From contig CM056742.1 of assembly GCA_029851415.1 (NCBI GenBank), positions 82,264,748-82,328,747 of the forward strand: a stretch of 64,000 bases of DNA, written 5' to 3'. Below, in pieces: positions 24,655 through 34,857 of this stretch (its first letter is position 1; each line of letters begins with the position of its first letter). This DNA is from Eretmocerus hayati. Its lineage: Eukaryota; Arthropoda; Insecta; Hymenoptera; Aphelinidae. The notes beneath the pieces are model-generated. The model saw only the letters and a list, made by a program, of their open reading frames with translations. It did not search any database and was not told the origin of the DNA. The translations under genes and the position numbers were made by a program.

Positions 24655-27600
24655 CTTTAATTTGCTTAGCTCGTAACGGCAGTAACTCCTTTGGAAAGTA
24701 CAGTAATCGACTTGTACCAGTGGTCAAATTGTAGGTTTTTTCAAGGCCTTCAAAATGACCACTTGTATAAGTCGACCAACACATGTCTAGTGGGAACTAC
24801 ATCACTTTGAAGCAAGACCAAAAATCGCTAAAATGTGCCCTCAGCAAATAGCTCCTTCAAGTTGCTAGGCTCAAGTATCGACCATGGAGAATTTTATTCT
24901 CGCAAGTACTAGTCTTAAGGAAGGAAACGCGCCGAGGTACGTCCAGAAATGTTGATCCAAGTCAGAGTCATGATCCCCTAGGAATAGGCTAATAAAGGGG
25001 CCTGAAAAGGGCCTTTGATAGGCCGCAGGGCCCACGGGGGCCTTAGAAAAAATCCAAGAGAAATTTTTTCTTATTGAATCAATATAGTACTAACGGGAAA
25101 AATTCTTATGGATTCCCTCCAGACCCCCCGTGGTGCAGGCATTCGTCGGAACAATCCGAAATAGCCCATATGCAGTGCACACTGGGCATATGCACTGCAC
25201 ACTTGCACATGTGGAGCTCATTAAATTTCAGCCAAAACCACACGAAACTCGTCAAGTTCTACTTTGAATCAGCCGGTGACGGAGCAGAGACACAACCCGA
25301 GTCAAGCAGAAACTCTCACATTTGAGCCCTCCTATATTTGCCCAAGCAGTGCGCACTGCATACGCATCATTTGTGGACGCACCCTTAGGGGACCTTCGTG
25401 GCGGTAAAAGGGAACTAGTCTGGATGCTGCATCAGCTCTAACTCCAGCCGCTTAATTCCGAATTCCCAACTGTCTCTCACCATCAGTGTCATGATTGTCA
25501 GCTCCACGGTACCAAGAATGGGAAAGGGCAAACAAGAGCTTGCTATTCTGGATTCAGTGTGAGATTATCTCGTCGATGACCCATTTCAGACCCTCAACTG
25601 TCTTTCACCATTCACATACTGAATTTAATATGACGGAACTTCTTGTGGATTGCCACAAACAAGGAGACAAGGGAAATGAGAGCTTTACTGATTCAGCGTT
25701 GTACAAATATGGATTACGGGAAAATTCATCACTGGGACCAATAGTTCACTATTTTGGATCCTTTCAGGGACCAAAACTGGACCAGAAGGCAACCTGGGTT
25801 GATTCTGAGCGAGATTCTCTCATCAACCGCCCATTTGCGTCACCGTCCATCTCTCACCACCCTGCCCCCGACGAGGAGTGAGTGCCAACGAAAGCTTGCC
25901 TTTGCTGAATCATGTGCAATGGCAGATTTCGTTAAGATTCAGTCACTGTACTGATTCTGTATCTTTTAGACACTATTGGGGGACCATGATGGGGCCAAAA
26001 AGGAACTAGGGAGTCTCTCGTCGATGTTTCATTTCGGATCATTGACCATCAATGATCATCAATCATCACCATCATTTTCAGTCAACGTTGAAATTTCAAA
26101 AAATTTATCCATTTAACAATCACTTGTATTTTTGACGGGACTTATTCGATTGTCAAAATTCTTACGGGATGTTGTAGATCGTCCAAATATCTACAAGTTT
26201 GGTTCCTTGTAAAATTTTCGTGCGACCCTTCCTATCTGACACACGAGCTCCGGAAGAAAATTCTGTATTAACATGGGGTGCTTATGGAGATATCGACGCT
26301 GGCACTGGTTCCATTCTCTCTCGCTCTATTCTGGTGCGAAATCGAATGAAAAAAATATCGTAGCACATGATTTCGACGTGAAATGATCTCATCTTCCAGA
26401 ATATTCGATCAGATTCCGTTTTAGATTTGAGGTAACGACGATTCCTCAAGTTTTATTGTCTAAGTAGAGTAATTTCATGTTTTGTTACCATAGGTCACAC
26501 TTGAGACTCGATCTGGTGGAATATTCTGAAAGATGAGACCATTTCACAGCTAAATCATGTGCCATGATATTTTTTCCATTCAATCTTGCACCAGAATAGA
26601 GCGAGAGGGAATGAAACAGGTGCCAGGCTCGGTATCTCCATAAGCAGCCCGTGTAATACAAATTTTTCTCTCTAAACTCGTGGCTCCGGCAGGAAAGGTC
26701 GTAGGAAAATTTTACAGAGAACAAAACTTGTAGATTCTGAGACGATCTACAACATCCCGTAGAAATTTCCACAATCGAATGAATTCCGTATGGATTTCCA
26801 CACATTACAACATCCCGTAGAAATTTCCACAATCGAATGAATTCCGAATGGATAAATTTTTAGAAATTCCAACGTCGACTGAGACCAACCAAAACATACT
26901 TTCAAAATGTTCAAAACACATGAGACGATAGATTTTCTTATAATCTTCAAGATGCTCGCTTCAAATTTTCCATACGACAAACCACATTGAAGATTCCGTT
27001 GGTTGACTCAGACTATTCATTATCCATCAGTTTTGGAGGGTACTGTATACTTACTACAAAATTAATGTACTCGTGATAACATACACTCACAAAAACCAGT
27101 CTTGCGTGGACGTTGTGAAAGAATTATATTCTTCGAAACAGAACTTAAATTGTGTGAGCAGCAAGTCTTCGCATCGATCACTATTGAACAGACCAGCTAT
27201 GGGAAACAAGAGGTTTACAAATCTCAATAGCTCATACTCTAGGTAGGTCTGTCTTCTACATAATTTATGATGAGAAGAGCACAAAATTTACGTCACGTTG
27301 TTTTTTCTTTCTTCATGCAGATATTGATGATGTTGCTCGAATCGCTCTACTGATAATGGTGTGATCTGTACATATTTCTATCTCACACTTGAAATTGACA
27401 CTCTATGATTTTGTCACAAGAAAATTACAAAAGGGGAACCTGCAGTGAGATGCAAAGTTATAATTATTCAAAATTCATGAGATACTTAATGCCTAGTGGA
27501 ATAATGTAGAGTTAAATCATTCGTAGTACCTATAATCTGGAGATATCTATTGTACGAGTGCAGAATATAATTATAATTAGGGGTGCTCCCCAAGCTGGAT

Positions 27601-28748
27601 CATAGCGATTGATGCGCCATCTTGTGGTCACATTGATTTATTGTGAATATTAAATCAACCAGACAACGTAGAACGATGCGCGACATTTCGCTACGTGCGG
27701 AGAATTTCTCTACGAATTTTGAAAAAAGTTACATGAAAATCGGTCCAAAATTGAGAGAGCTATTTTGCGGGAAAAATTTGCAACAATTTTGGAAATACAT
27801 GAAAAATGTTCCCGCAAAATAGCTCTCTCAATTTTGCACCGATTTTTATGTAATTTTTTTTAAAATTCGTGGAAAAATTCTCCGCGCGTGGCGAAATGTC
27901 ACTCATCATTCTACGTTACTTGGTTAATTTAATATTTGCAATAAACCAATTTGACCGCAAGATAGCGCTACGATAGTTTTTTAAATGCTGAGGAGCACCC
28001 TTAAGCGACAATGGTTCCTGCAAAGTCAATGCTGCATGATGGCTGATGCGATGCATCGTCGTCGGCTGCTGCTCTCATGGTCTACTGCTATCTACTGCTA
28101 ATACAACAAACCAGGACGGTCGGGCGTGGGCTGCTACTCGGCGCGCGGTGTCACATTGTCTGATATGCTACAGACAGGTGGTTCGCAATGGACTAGTGGG
28201 TGACGTCGCTTGGGCTGTATTTACTGCTAGCGGCTGGCCAGTGGGTGCCGCATAATGTACGAATGATTATGCGAGTAATTTATAATTATCAATACTTATA
28301 CTCGGTCGCTACACGTGGACCACAATAACACACTCGATGGCTGTCCAGTTTCTTGTCTTTGCTGCGAGTTGATGCCGTAAAACGTGACAGCCAGCAGCCG
28401 CGTCTACTCACCTTCGGCGGAGGAAGAAAAGGTACCATTTATGTCGAATTACACAAAAAGCGAATAGATAATAAACGCGAAACGTAACACCGCCAAATGA
28501 CAACAATAAGCGTCTCGTCTCGCGGCTCACGCGACGCTCTCGCAAAAAGGTCGGAGACGCCATGCGCGAGACGCGGAAGACGCGCGTACAAGACGAACGA
28601 GACGATTGGGGTGTGAAAAGAGACAACGTTCAAAGTGGATTTCTAAAATAATCAGGCCCTGAATCTTTTTTCTACGTACGCGATCGGAACCGGGCAAGCA
28701 AGATCTTCAACCCCTCTCCGGGCTTACCTATAGTTTTGAATGACCGTG
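24655..28748. repeat. Right arm of the giant inverted repeat
   Basis: Inverted copy of 4250-8432. Read backwards it shows the same landmarks: terminal CACGGTCATTC, GC-richer end, the MITE at 27580-28001, the AT-rich middle, the TGTCTAAAAGATACA-type repeats, and the segment with TATAGTACTAACGG near 25080. Near the tip only occasional mismatches are seen; further in, small indels accumulate. Confidence 0.85.
27580..28001. mobile_element. ~422-bp palindromic MITE with TA duplication (right arm)
   Basis: Mirror copy of the MITE at 4997-5418, with ends GGGGTGCTCC / GGAGCACCCT and TA at both sides. Its presence at the same relative position in both arms makes it a marker of the arm duplication. 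Confidence 0.8.
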
Positions 28749-28750
28749 TA

Positions 28751-29120
28751 TACTGAATTCAATCGGTAAATTATCATAATCTTACTTATAAATGTTATAG
28801 AATATATCCATTAGTTCGTATTCTTATGTTTTTTCAAATCATGTGTTTCATTCGACACTTCACTTACATGGCAGGCTTGCCTCTACATCACTTAACATTC
28901 GAACTTATAACACCAGATCACACCTTAATCGTCTCTTTCTTTTCACTTTCATCATTCTGTTCGTTTCCATCACTTCAGTCCACTTTCATCACATCTTTCG
29001 TTCATTTTTCGCGCACAATTCGACCTTCATGCTCAGACTCTGAGCTCCGTTTTTCTCCTATTTCGTCTTCTGAGCTCTCCATGTTTTCTTCGAAGTCGTC
29101 TTTGAAGCCTCTCCAAGGTT
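28751..29120 (-). other. 3' untranslated tail of the Gypsy-like element
   Basis: AT-rich sequence between the end of integrase coding and the giant insertion. The element resumes at 4249-4184 on the other side, where a short AGGATGGCCGAA stretch before the 3' LTR is a weak candidate polypurine tract. Confidence 0.45.
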
Positions 29121-30130
29121 TCATAGAGTCCGCAGATGTACATGTTTTTGGGGCCCTTCACATTTGCCTATTTTTTCGACAACGTATTGCTCGCGATCTC
29201 CATTTTTTATTACTGGGTAGGGTCCAAGAAACTTTATGGACAGTTTTAGTCCAGGTCCCTTTTGCGTTTCGCGAATCGCAACGATATCGCCTATTTCATA
29301 TTTTGTAGCGGGTTTCCTTTTCCTATTGTAGTATTTTCTATTTTCATCTTGGATTTTTGCTATCTGTAGCCTGGCTCTGTTTCGTTCGTCATCTCTTTGC
29401 TGGTCGTGTAAGGAGGCTATTTCTTGTTCTATGAGCTCCAACAGTCGCAGGTCTCCGGCTAATTTCATATCAGCCCCAAATAGAAGTTTGAAGGGACTTG
29501 TTCCGATTGAACGTTGAAAAGTGCCGTTTATGGCCCTCTGCACTGCGCTGATAAATGTATACCACTTGGCCGGTTTGACAATTGATAACCTTCTTATCAC
29601 TTTCACAGCAACGGATTAATCTGTTCTACTTGTCCATTCGCTTGAGGTCGTCCCGTTGTTATCTATCGGTGTTCGATATTTTCGCTATTGCAGTAGTTCT
29701 CGCAAGCCTTGGATGTGTAGGCACCTCCTCTATCCGAAATGATTCTAGACGGACTCCCAAAATGTTGTTTCAGAAGCTCCAAGCATTTGATAACTTCTTT
29801 GGTTTCTAGAGTTTTTGTTGCGAATAACCATGTGTATTCCGTGAACGCATCTATTACTACTAGGAGATGCTGGTAATCTTTCTTAGTTGATTTGAAAGGT
29901 CCCACATGATCTCTATGCCAAGTGTGAAATGGCTTGTCTCCTTTTGGGATTGGGTGGAGTAATCCTTCTTCATTACCTTGTTTACGATTCGCTAAGATGC
30001 ATTCTATGCAATTGTCCACGTAGCGCTCAACTCGTTCTTTAACTTTATCCATATGATAGTTCTTTTGCAAAATATCTATGGTCTTTCTCACTCCAAAATG
30101 GCCGATTTCGTGTGCTTTTTTGAATTGCTT
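29121..30130 (-). pseudogene. Gypsy-like integrase, frameshifted
   Basis: On the minus strand the frame carries the HHCC zinc-binding module (HEIGHFGVRKT, then CIECILANRKQG) and core motifs HRDHVGPF (first Asp) and IISDRGGAYTSK (second Asp). A frame change occurs at about 29610-29660, after which the C-terminal part reads TSPFKLLFGADMK and ends with a basic region and KFLGPYPV, typical of Gypsy integrase tails. The frame change falls between the second Asp and the region where the catalytic Glu is expected, so the protein is probably not functional. Confidence 0.8.
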
Positions 30131-30530
30131 CATACTTGTCATCCTCACCGTGTTCTTCAATGAGTCCCACTAGCTGTGCCCCTATCAGTGTCTCGAAGAT
30201 AGTTGTATCCAATTCAAGTACTACGCGGGCTTTATCTCGCACAGGATCGCCTATTATACCTTGTTTTGTGAAAGTCTTCGTAGGGACTATCACATAATTT
30301 AATACATACATTATTCTGTCCAAGATTGTTGGTAAAGTAACTGATGATTTCACACGAATCGAGCTTCCTGCGAAACCAGTGAGATTGTGCGAATCGGGAT
30401 AAGGATCAGGTACAACGGGCGATTCCTTCTTGATTCTTCCCCAGAAGTCGTCTCTGATTATATTGACATCTGCTCCCGGATCGACGTAAGCTTCTACCAC
30501 TAGGCCGTTGATGGTAGCATTGAAATGACT
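30131..30530 (-). pseudogene. Gypsy-like aspartic protease fused to integrase by loss of RT/RNase H
   Basis: The frame has an active-site-like motif AYVDPGADVNII; the usual D-T/S-G-A is changed to D-P-G-A. The protease fold continues to about GLIEEHGEDDKYE. At about 30125 it runs straight into the integrase zinc-binding module in another frame. Reverse transcriptase and RNase H (normally ~600 residues) are therefore deleted. The protease lies in a different frame from gag, as expected for frameshift-expressed gag-pol. Confidence 0.7.
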
Positions 30531-30565
30531 CTATCCCAATGTCATTTTTCTTCCGATTTGGAAGT

Positions 30566-31825
30566 TTATGATTTTGGTGATAGATCACTGAAAGAAAAAA
30601 CAGAACTATCTTTGATTTTGTCATTGCTGCGTGCCTCTTTGCAATCTCTGGCAATGTGTCCCTTCTCGTGGTATTTGAAGCATACATCATCTGGAATGTC
30701 ACTTGGGCAGTCTTTCCAATAGTGACCATGTTGGTGGCATTTGGGACACGCGTTGCGTTTTGGTTTTCTATTAGGGCTTGTTCCTTGCGACCCAGTGGGC
30801 GTTGGTCTCATCCTTTTGGTTGACTTTGCTCCGTTGCTCTCTTCGTTGGATCGATCGCGCCCAGAATAATTTCTTAGAATGCGACTTTGATTCTGCAGCT
30901 CGACTATCTGTACTAAAGCTCTTCTGTAAGAAGGCCAGCCAGTCGTATTTACTAGCGTCTGCTTAGACAACGGGTCGCCATCGAGGCCTTGAGTCAATTG
31001 GTTACGGATAGCGTAGTCGGGCATTTCTGCAGCCCTTCCCAGTTTCATGCCTCGATGTAAATAGTCAAGGGCTGCTTCGTTGGGTTTGATTCGTAATTCT
31101 CGTAGTTGTCTGGAAGCAATGTGTGGTGGTAACGCTTCTTCGAACCATTCTTTCAAGCTGCTACTGAGTTTTTCCCAGCTGGGAAAGGTTTCTTTTTGCG
31201 ACAACAACCACTCGCTAGCGGTTCCTTTGAGTTCACTTTTGCCCGCAAACAAGTGATCGTCTGGCCCCCAATCACAAGCTCGTGCATGCTCGTCAAGTGT
31301 TTGTATCTAATGTGCAACTGGCGTATCATTGCAAGATCCACTGAACTCGGGCACCATTTGCAATTCATCGCGAAAAGTCATACGCGAGTGACCCCTTTCG
31401 CTAGATCGAGAATATTGGCTCGGTGTCTGATTTTCGCGGACTGCCCCAACCAGTTCGCGTGCAAGGTCTTGCATCCATGGTGATGTTTTGATGATGTTTC
31501 CATTTCGAGGCTCGGGACAGCCCGATGGTTGCGATCGAAATGAATTCAACGACACTTGAGATCTACTTCGATCCGGTGGGGGTGCATAGGATCTTTCGCC
31601 CCGATTCCCCTCTGCTACGCGCAATTGTGCTTCAATTAGCTGTCGAGCCACTTCTTCTTCAGCTTGCTCGGCTCCGGAGGCGTGCCGTATCTCGGCGGAA
31701 CGTGCCCTCGCCCGCGCTAGAGCCTCACGTTGTAGTCGAAATTCCTCGTCCATTTGATCGGGTGCATTGCAATTCGGATCGACTTCAAAGCCTCTCGAAC
31801 TAGGTACTGAGTTTTCGCGACTCAT
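30566..31825 (-). pseudogene. Gypsy-like gag with two zinc knuckles and one in-frame stop
   Basis: Reads from an ATG at 31825 on the minus strand. The N-terminal ~150 residues are Arg/Glu/Ala-rich. A TAG at about 31310 interrupts a capsid-like region, after which the same frame continues to WLLSQKETFPSWEKL and similar Gypsy gag blocks. Near the end are two zinc knuckles, CPKCHQHGHYWKDC and CFKYHEKGHIARDC; the second has Tyr for its second Cys. Gag packages the element RNA. This copy is broken by the stop. Confidence 0.8.
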
Positions 31826-32262
31826 GGTGGAAGAAGATATCCACTTTTATGGTGATACTGATCTAATTCCAGAAAGAGATTTTACCTGCATACGATTAAT
31901 CATTCGTTCATTGCGAGACCGTGGCGGCGTGTGGACGCTCGTTGAATGATGGCGACAGCTGTCGCTACGCCGCTCTGCTGCGAGTAGACGATGGCATCAA
32001 CTTGCCCAAGACACGTTATGGGGTCTCACTATTGAAAGCGTTCCGCAGTGCATATCTCTCGAACGCTCCTGTATGTCTGGCAACTCTTTATGCCAGGTCT
32101 GCACCACTCCACTTCTGCCAAGTTGATTGTACACACACGGGCACATACAGTCATTTCTGAGCTCACATTTTGTTTTCACTATTGCTTAGTGGCGTTTGCC
32201 TTTGTTTACGCACACCACCGACTAGCAGTCCATATATAATCCCACTGTGTTTTTGTTCGCTA

Positions 32263-32506
32263 AAAGCGGCGATCCTCGCCAGCTTGTGAATCAGCGGCGA
32301 TCTCCGCACGCTCGTGAATTTGCTGCGATCGTCGCCGGCTTGTGACTTATCGGCGATCTTCGCACGCTCACAGTTTTGCGGCGATCTTCGCACGCTCACA
32401 ACTTTGCGGCGATCTTCGCACGCTTACAATTTCACGGCGATCCTCGCTCGCTCAATAACACGTGAACAGCCTCTGTTTCACTCACGCGGCGATCCTCGCC
32501 TGCATT
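32263..32506. repeat. ~29-bp minisatellite in the Gypsy-like 5' leader
   Basis: About eight units of the type GCGGCGATCTTCGCACGCTC plus a variable AT-rich spacer. The core CGGCGATC(T/C)TCGC(A/C) is partly palindromic. It lies between the primer-binding site and gag on the minus strand. Confidence 0.85.
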
Positions 32507-32610
32507 TATCTAGCGTCAATCTTCGCTTCCACGCACTTAACTCAAAATGGCGCGTCTTGACACCGAGCACTCGCGTCCACGTATCCCTATGGCTCGGTCT
32601 CAACCTCTTA

Positions 32611-32628
32611 ATCCCGGACGAGCCCCCG
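32611..32628 (-). promoter_or_regulatory. Primer-binding site, tRNA-Pro type
   Basis: On the minus strand this reads CGGGGGCTCGTCCGGGAT, seven bases inside the 5' LTR. It matches at 17 of 18 positions the well-known retroviral primer site complementary to the 3' end of tRNA-Pro. Position and orientation fit a minus-strand element. Confidence 0.8.
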
Positions 32629-32635
32629 AAAGCTC

Positions 32636-32885
32636 TGTGGGATAAGAGGTGAGACAAACTTGACAAAGAGCAACGGTGTGAGCAATTAACAGTTTATTCA
32701 AAGTATCTGATAACCACGCTCACACACAGCATGTGACGCGACGCGGCAGTGCTCTCTACGAATGTCCCAAATCGACTGCTGAGCTTGGCGCAGCCAGCTC
32801 GGCAGTGGCGTGGCGTCTCGCTTGAGATGCCACCTGCAGGACGCCCGTCTTCGTCGGTAAGGCGGCGTCCTCTACTCATCCCACC
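32636..32885 (-). repeat. 5' LTR of the minus-strand Gypsy-like element
   Basis: A 250-bp direct copy of 3932-4183. The terminal CA has become CC on the outer side. ATAA follows at 32886-32889. Confidence 0.85.
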
Positions 32886-32889
32886 ATAA
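32886..32889. repeat. Target-site duplication ATAA, right copy
   Basis: Matches 3928-3931 and bounds the whole 28,954-bp insertion. Confidence 0.8.
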
Positions 32890-32947
32890 ATCGTACGAAA
32901 AAGTTGAGTTCTTTCTATCAAATCAAAACCTGTATCATCCTACTCAC

Positions 32948-33272
32948 ACTTCTGAGCTGTGTACCCATTCACGAGATCCACCAGGTTTTTGAAATCACTG
33001 TACGAACCATATTTCTTCTTCAATACCTCACAAACAATTGGCGTGATACATTCCCTTCCGAGCACACCGCTCTTGTATAAATTATCGATCGCCCGATAGC
33101 TGCAGTGCAGCAACAGAAAACTTAACTTCCTCCTCAATATGCCGATTGTCAGCAGTTTGAGATCACTGCGCCATTGAAAGCCGCACCTAGTTTTAACATG
33201 AGGATCATGAGTCGAAGCGAATTTCAGAGTACTAATGATTGCGTTGATGAGTATAGCCTGACATTGCATACG
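32948..33272 (-). CDS. Host gene of unknown function, exon A
   Basis: A minus-strand frame of 108 codons bounded by an acceptor-like TATTCGTTAG and a strong GTGAGT donor at 32947-32942. It ends in phase 1 and continues without a stop into the exons at 3900-3850 and 3791-3688 beyond the LTR element. The sequence has a mixed, globular composition (RCGFQWRSDLKLLTIGILRR, then KNLVDLVNGYTAQK) unlike the surrounding repeats. No domain is recognised. An upstream short frame (33643-33476) might be an earlier exon, but no good splice join was found. Confidence 0.5.
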
Positions 33273-33475
33273 CTAACGAATATATTCAGTCAGTTCTGAC
33301 ATTGATATTCAGAAATGCAAGATTTTGTGAATACAGTTACTGCTCATACGATGTACATCGTAATAATTGCATCGAAGTAGAGTCAGCAGCAGGAAGACTC
33401 ATATTCCGTTCCTGTCTCATATAACGCAAGTTTCGATTCTCACACATAATGTACGATACGATGAACAGGACCTTA

Positions 33476-33643
33476 TCACGGCAAATTCCTTGGAATGTAG
33501 ACTGTCCCAAAACAGGAGCTGCTACTTAGGCGGCTTATTTTTTCGCTAGCAACCAGATCCATGCCACTTGACTCGATCTGGATCAGCGACGTGCAATCGG
33601 AGACATCTAGCACTGTCGTCAGTTTGAGCGTGAGACAAACCAT
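33476..33643 (-). CDS. Possible upstream exon or short ORF of the minus-strand host gene
   Basis: An ATG-started frame of 55 codons on the minus strand with ordinary composition (MVCLTLKLTTVLDVSDC at its start). Its start lies about 130 bp from the first ATG of the plus-strand gene, suggesting a shared divergent promoter. No convincing donor links it to exon A, so it may be unrelated. Confidence 0.2.
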   Translation of the reverse strand: MVCLTLKLTTVLDVSDCTSLIQIESSGMDLVASEKISRLSSSSCFGTVYIPRNLP

Positions 33644-33775
33644 CTTATCTCAGAAAAATTATTCTCGTGGAGGGTGGACCCACGTGGTGGTTGTAACAAC
33701 GAAGGATGACCATGCTCAGACAAATGTGTGACCAGTATCTCATCTGGGCTGGTTCCATTAACTCAATCCTACACA

Positions 33776-34576
33776 ATGAGCACAACATCTTCTATCTATG
33801 ATCGAGAAACTGTTGTACTGACGAGTCCTAATCATAGAAGCACTGCGATGGGTGATACAAGCTCACCCGATATCCACGACCAAAAAACTATATTGGCTAC
33901 AAGCTCCGAATTGGATAGTGACAGTGATGTGGAAATCGTGGAAAATGACATACCTCTCAGTGTAGTGCGGTTCATCGACCCGATATATGATTCACCAGAA
34001 TCACACGATGAGAATGGAGATTCGCCAAAAATACTCGATCCGGTTGCTATCGAATATGAAAATTACGTCGAAGAGATCTCAGATGGAGCCAATGATCAAC
34101 GTGCTGGTACGTCTAGTGATTATTCACCCAATTCAAACGATGCGCCATTGCTTAAACCATCGTTGACACCCTTGAGATCGGTAACGGTCGAAGAGTATGA
34201 GAAGCTCGCTAAACCATAGTCACCACCAGACAAATCACTAGTCCTAGGTGGAACAACAACAATAACGAAAAAGAGAGGCCACCCCCGAAAGAATAAGTAC
34301 ACTCAAGATGAACATGCAAGGCCGACAAAAAAAGGCCGCCCCAACATGAAGTCTACTAAGGGTCCTCCACAACTCGCACACTCGGAAACCCGATACCCAA
34401 TCAGAAATGACTTCTACGATGATCCGGAAATTGCGAACCTCAAGAGAATGGTTCAACAAATAGAAGAGCTTGACCGTATGTATAAACTCCGAGTACTCGA
34501 AGACATTGAAAAAATCGTTTATGATGGTGTGGCTCGCGTCAAAGATCGAGGCGCGAAAATTGGTGCTGAAAGCTAA
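33776..34576 (+). CDS. AT-hook protein, candidate host or transposon-derived gene, with an in-frame TAG
   Basis: The frame starts at ATG 33776 (open from 33710) and encodes an acidic Ser/Asp/Glu-rich N-terminal part. After a TAG at 34217-34219 the same frame continues with two AT-hook-like cores, KKRGHPRKNK and KKGRPNMK, and a charged, possibly coiled-coil end (LKRMVQQIEELDRMYKLRVL). AT-hooks bind the minor groove of AT-rich DNA in the nucleus. GTAACG at 34181 and CATAG ending at 34219 are both in phase 0, so a 39-nt intron could remove the stop; otherwise it is a nonsense mutation. Function unknown. Confidence 0.45.
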
Positions 34577-34598
34577 AGGAGTGCAGCCTACACCATAG

Positions 34599-34669
34599 GG
34601 TTGTCAGCGCTGTGGCATGTCGGATGAAAATAATTCTCTTCGAGCCGGTCTACGTTGCCGCATTTGTTT
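34599..34669 (+). CDS. Zinc-ribbon exon, probably of the AT-hook gene
   Basis: After a possible acceptor (CACCATAG) the segment encodes CQRCGMSDENNSLRAGLRCR followed by IC, a C-x2-C...C-x2-C zinc ribbon. It ends at a good GTAAGT donor. It is in a different frame from the AT-hook frame, so an intron of 60-70 nt with a weak donor (near 34529 or 34538) or a frameshift must lie between them. The small zinc ribbon after AT-hooks may bind DNA or protein. Confidence 0.4.
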
Positions 34670-34740
34670 GTAAGTACATATTTCCCGTATATTTATGCTA
34701 CATTTTGATTCATCGTAGCTAAAAATAGATAATTTTTCAG

Positions 34741-34789
34741 ATCTACCGCTGACAATATCAAGAATATAATAGAAAATATGCACCTATAA
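34741..34789 (+). CDS. Last exon of the zinc-ribbon/AT-hook gene
   Basis: A 71-nt intron (GTAAGT ... AATTTTTCAG) joins in phase 2 to this exon, which reads STADNIKNIIENMHL and then TAA at 34787-34789. An AATAAA signal follows at 34852. The good splice signals and nearby polyadenylation signal are the main support for a real transcript here. Confidence 0.45.
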
Positions 34790-34857
34790 GGATGCATCTG
34801 ACGAAAAAGTGTTATCATATCCTCATGTAAACATAATGTGATGCTGGTAATAATAAA

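Larger units (their letters stand above)
4250..28748. mobile_element. Giant (24.5 kb) almost non-coding element with ~4.1-kb terminal inverted repeats (CACGGT ends)
   Basis: Both ends read CACGGTCATTCAAAACTATA inward. The next ~4.1 kb of each end are inverted copies of each other, and nested arrays and segments continue the symmetry inward. The ends are flanked by TA on both sides (CATA left, TATA right), compatible with a 2-bp duplication or a diverged 4-bp one. Apart from a transposase tail at 16463-16645 I find no coding sequence. The 5'-CAC ends recall the CACTA/Mirage/Chapaev group, and the repeat-filled arms recall foldback elements; both assignments are inference. It lies in the 3' region of the LTR element. 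Confidence 0.75.
3932..32885 (-). mobile_element. Ty3/Gypsy-like LTR retrotransposon, RT-deleted and split by a 24.5-kb insertion
   Basis: On the minus strand the order is 5' LTR (32885-32636), tRNA-Pro-type primer site (32628-32611), minisatellite leader, gag (31825-30566), protease, integrase (to 29121), a ~370-bp tail, the 24.5-kb inverted-repeat element (28748-4250), about 65 bp of 3' region and the 3' LTR (4183-3932). ATAA flanks both LTRs. Without the inner insertion the element is about 4.45 kb. Reverse transcriptase and RNase H are missing and gag has an in-frame stop, so it is non-autonomous. It lies inside an intron of the host gene, in the gene's own orientation. Confidence 0.85.

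Noticed and set aside
4250..28748. Polinton/Maverick or integrated DNA virus
   Set aside because: No polymerase B, retroviral-like integrase, packaging ATPase or capsid sequence, and the ends are CACGGT, not AG-type with 6-bp duplication.
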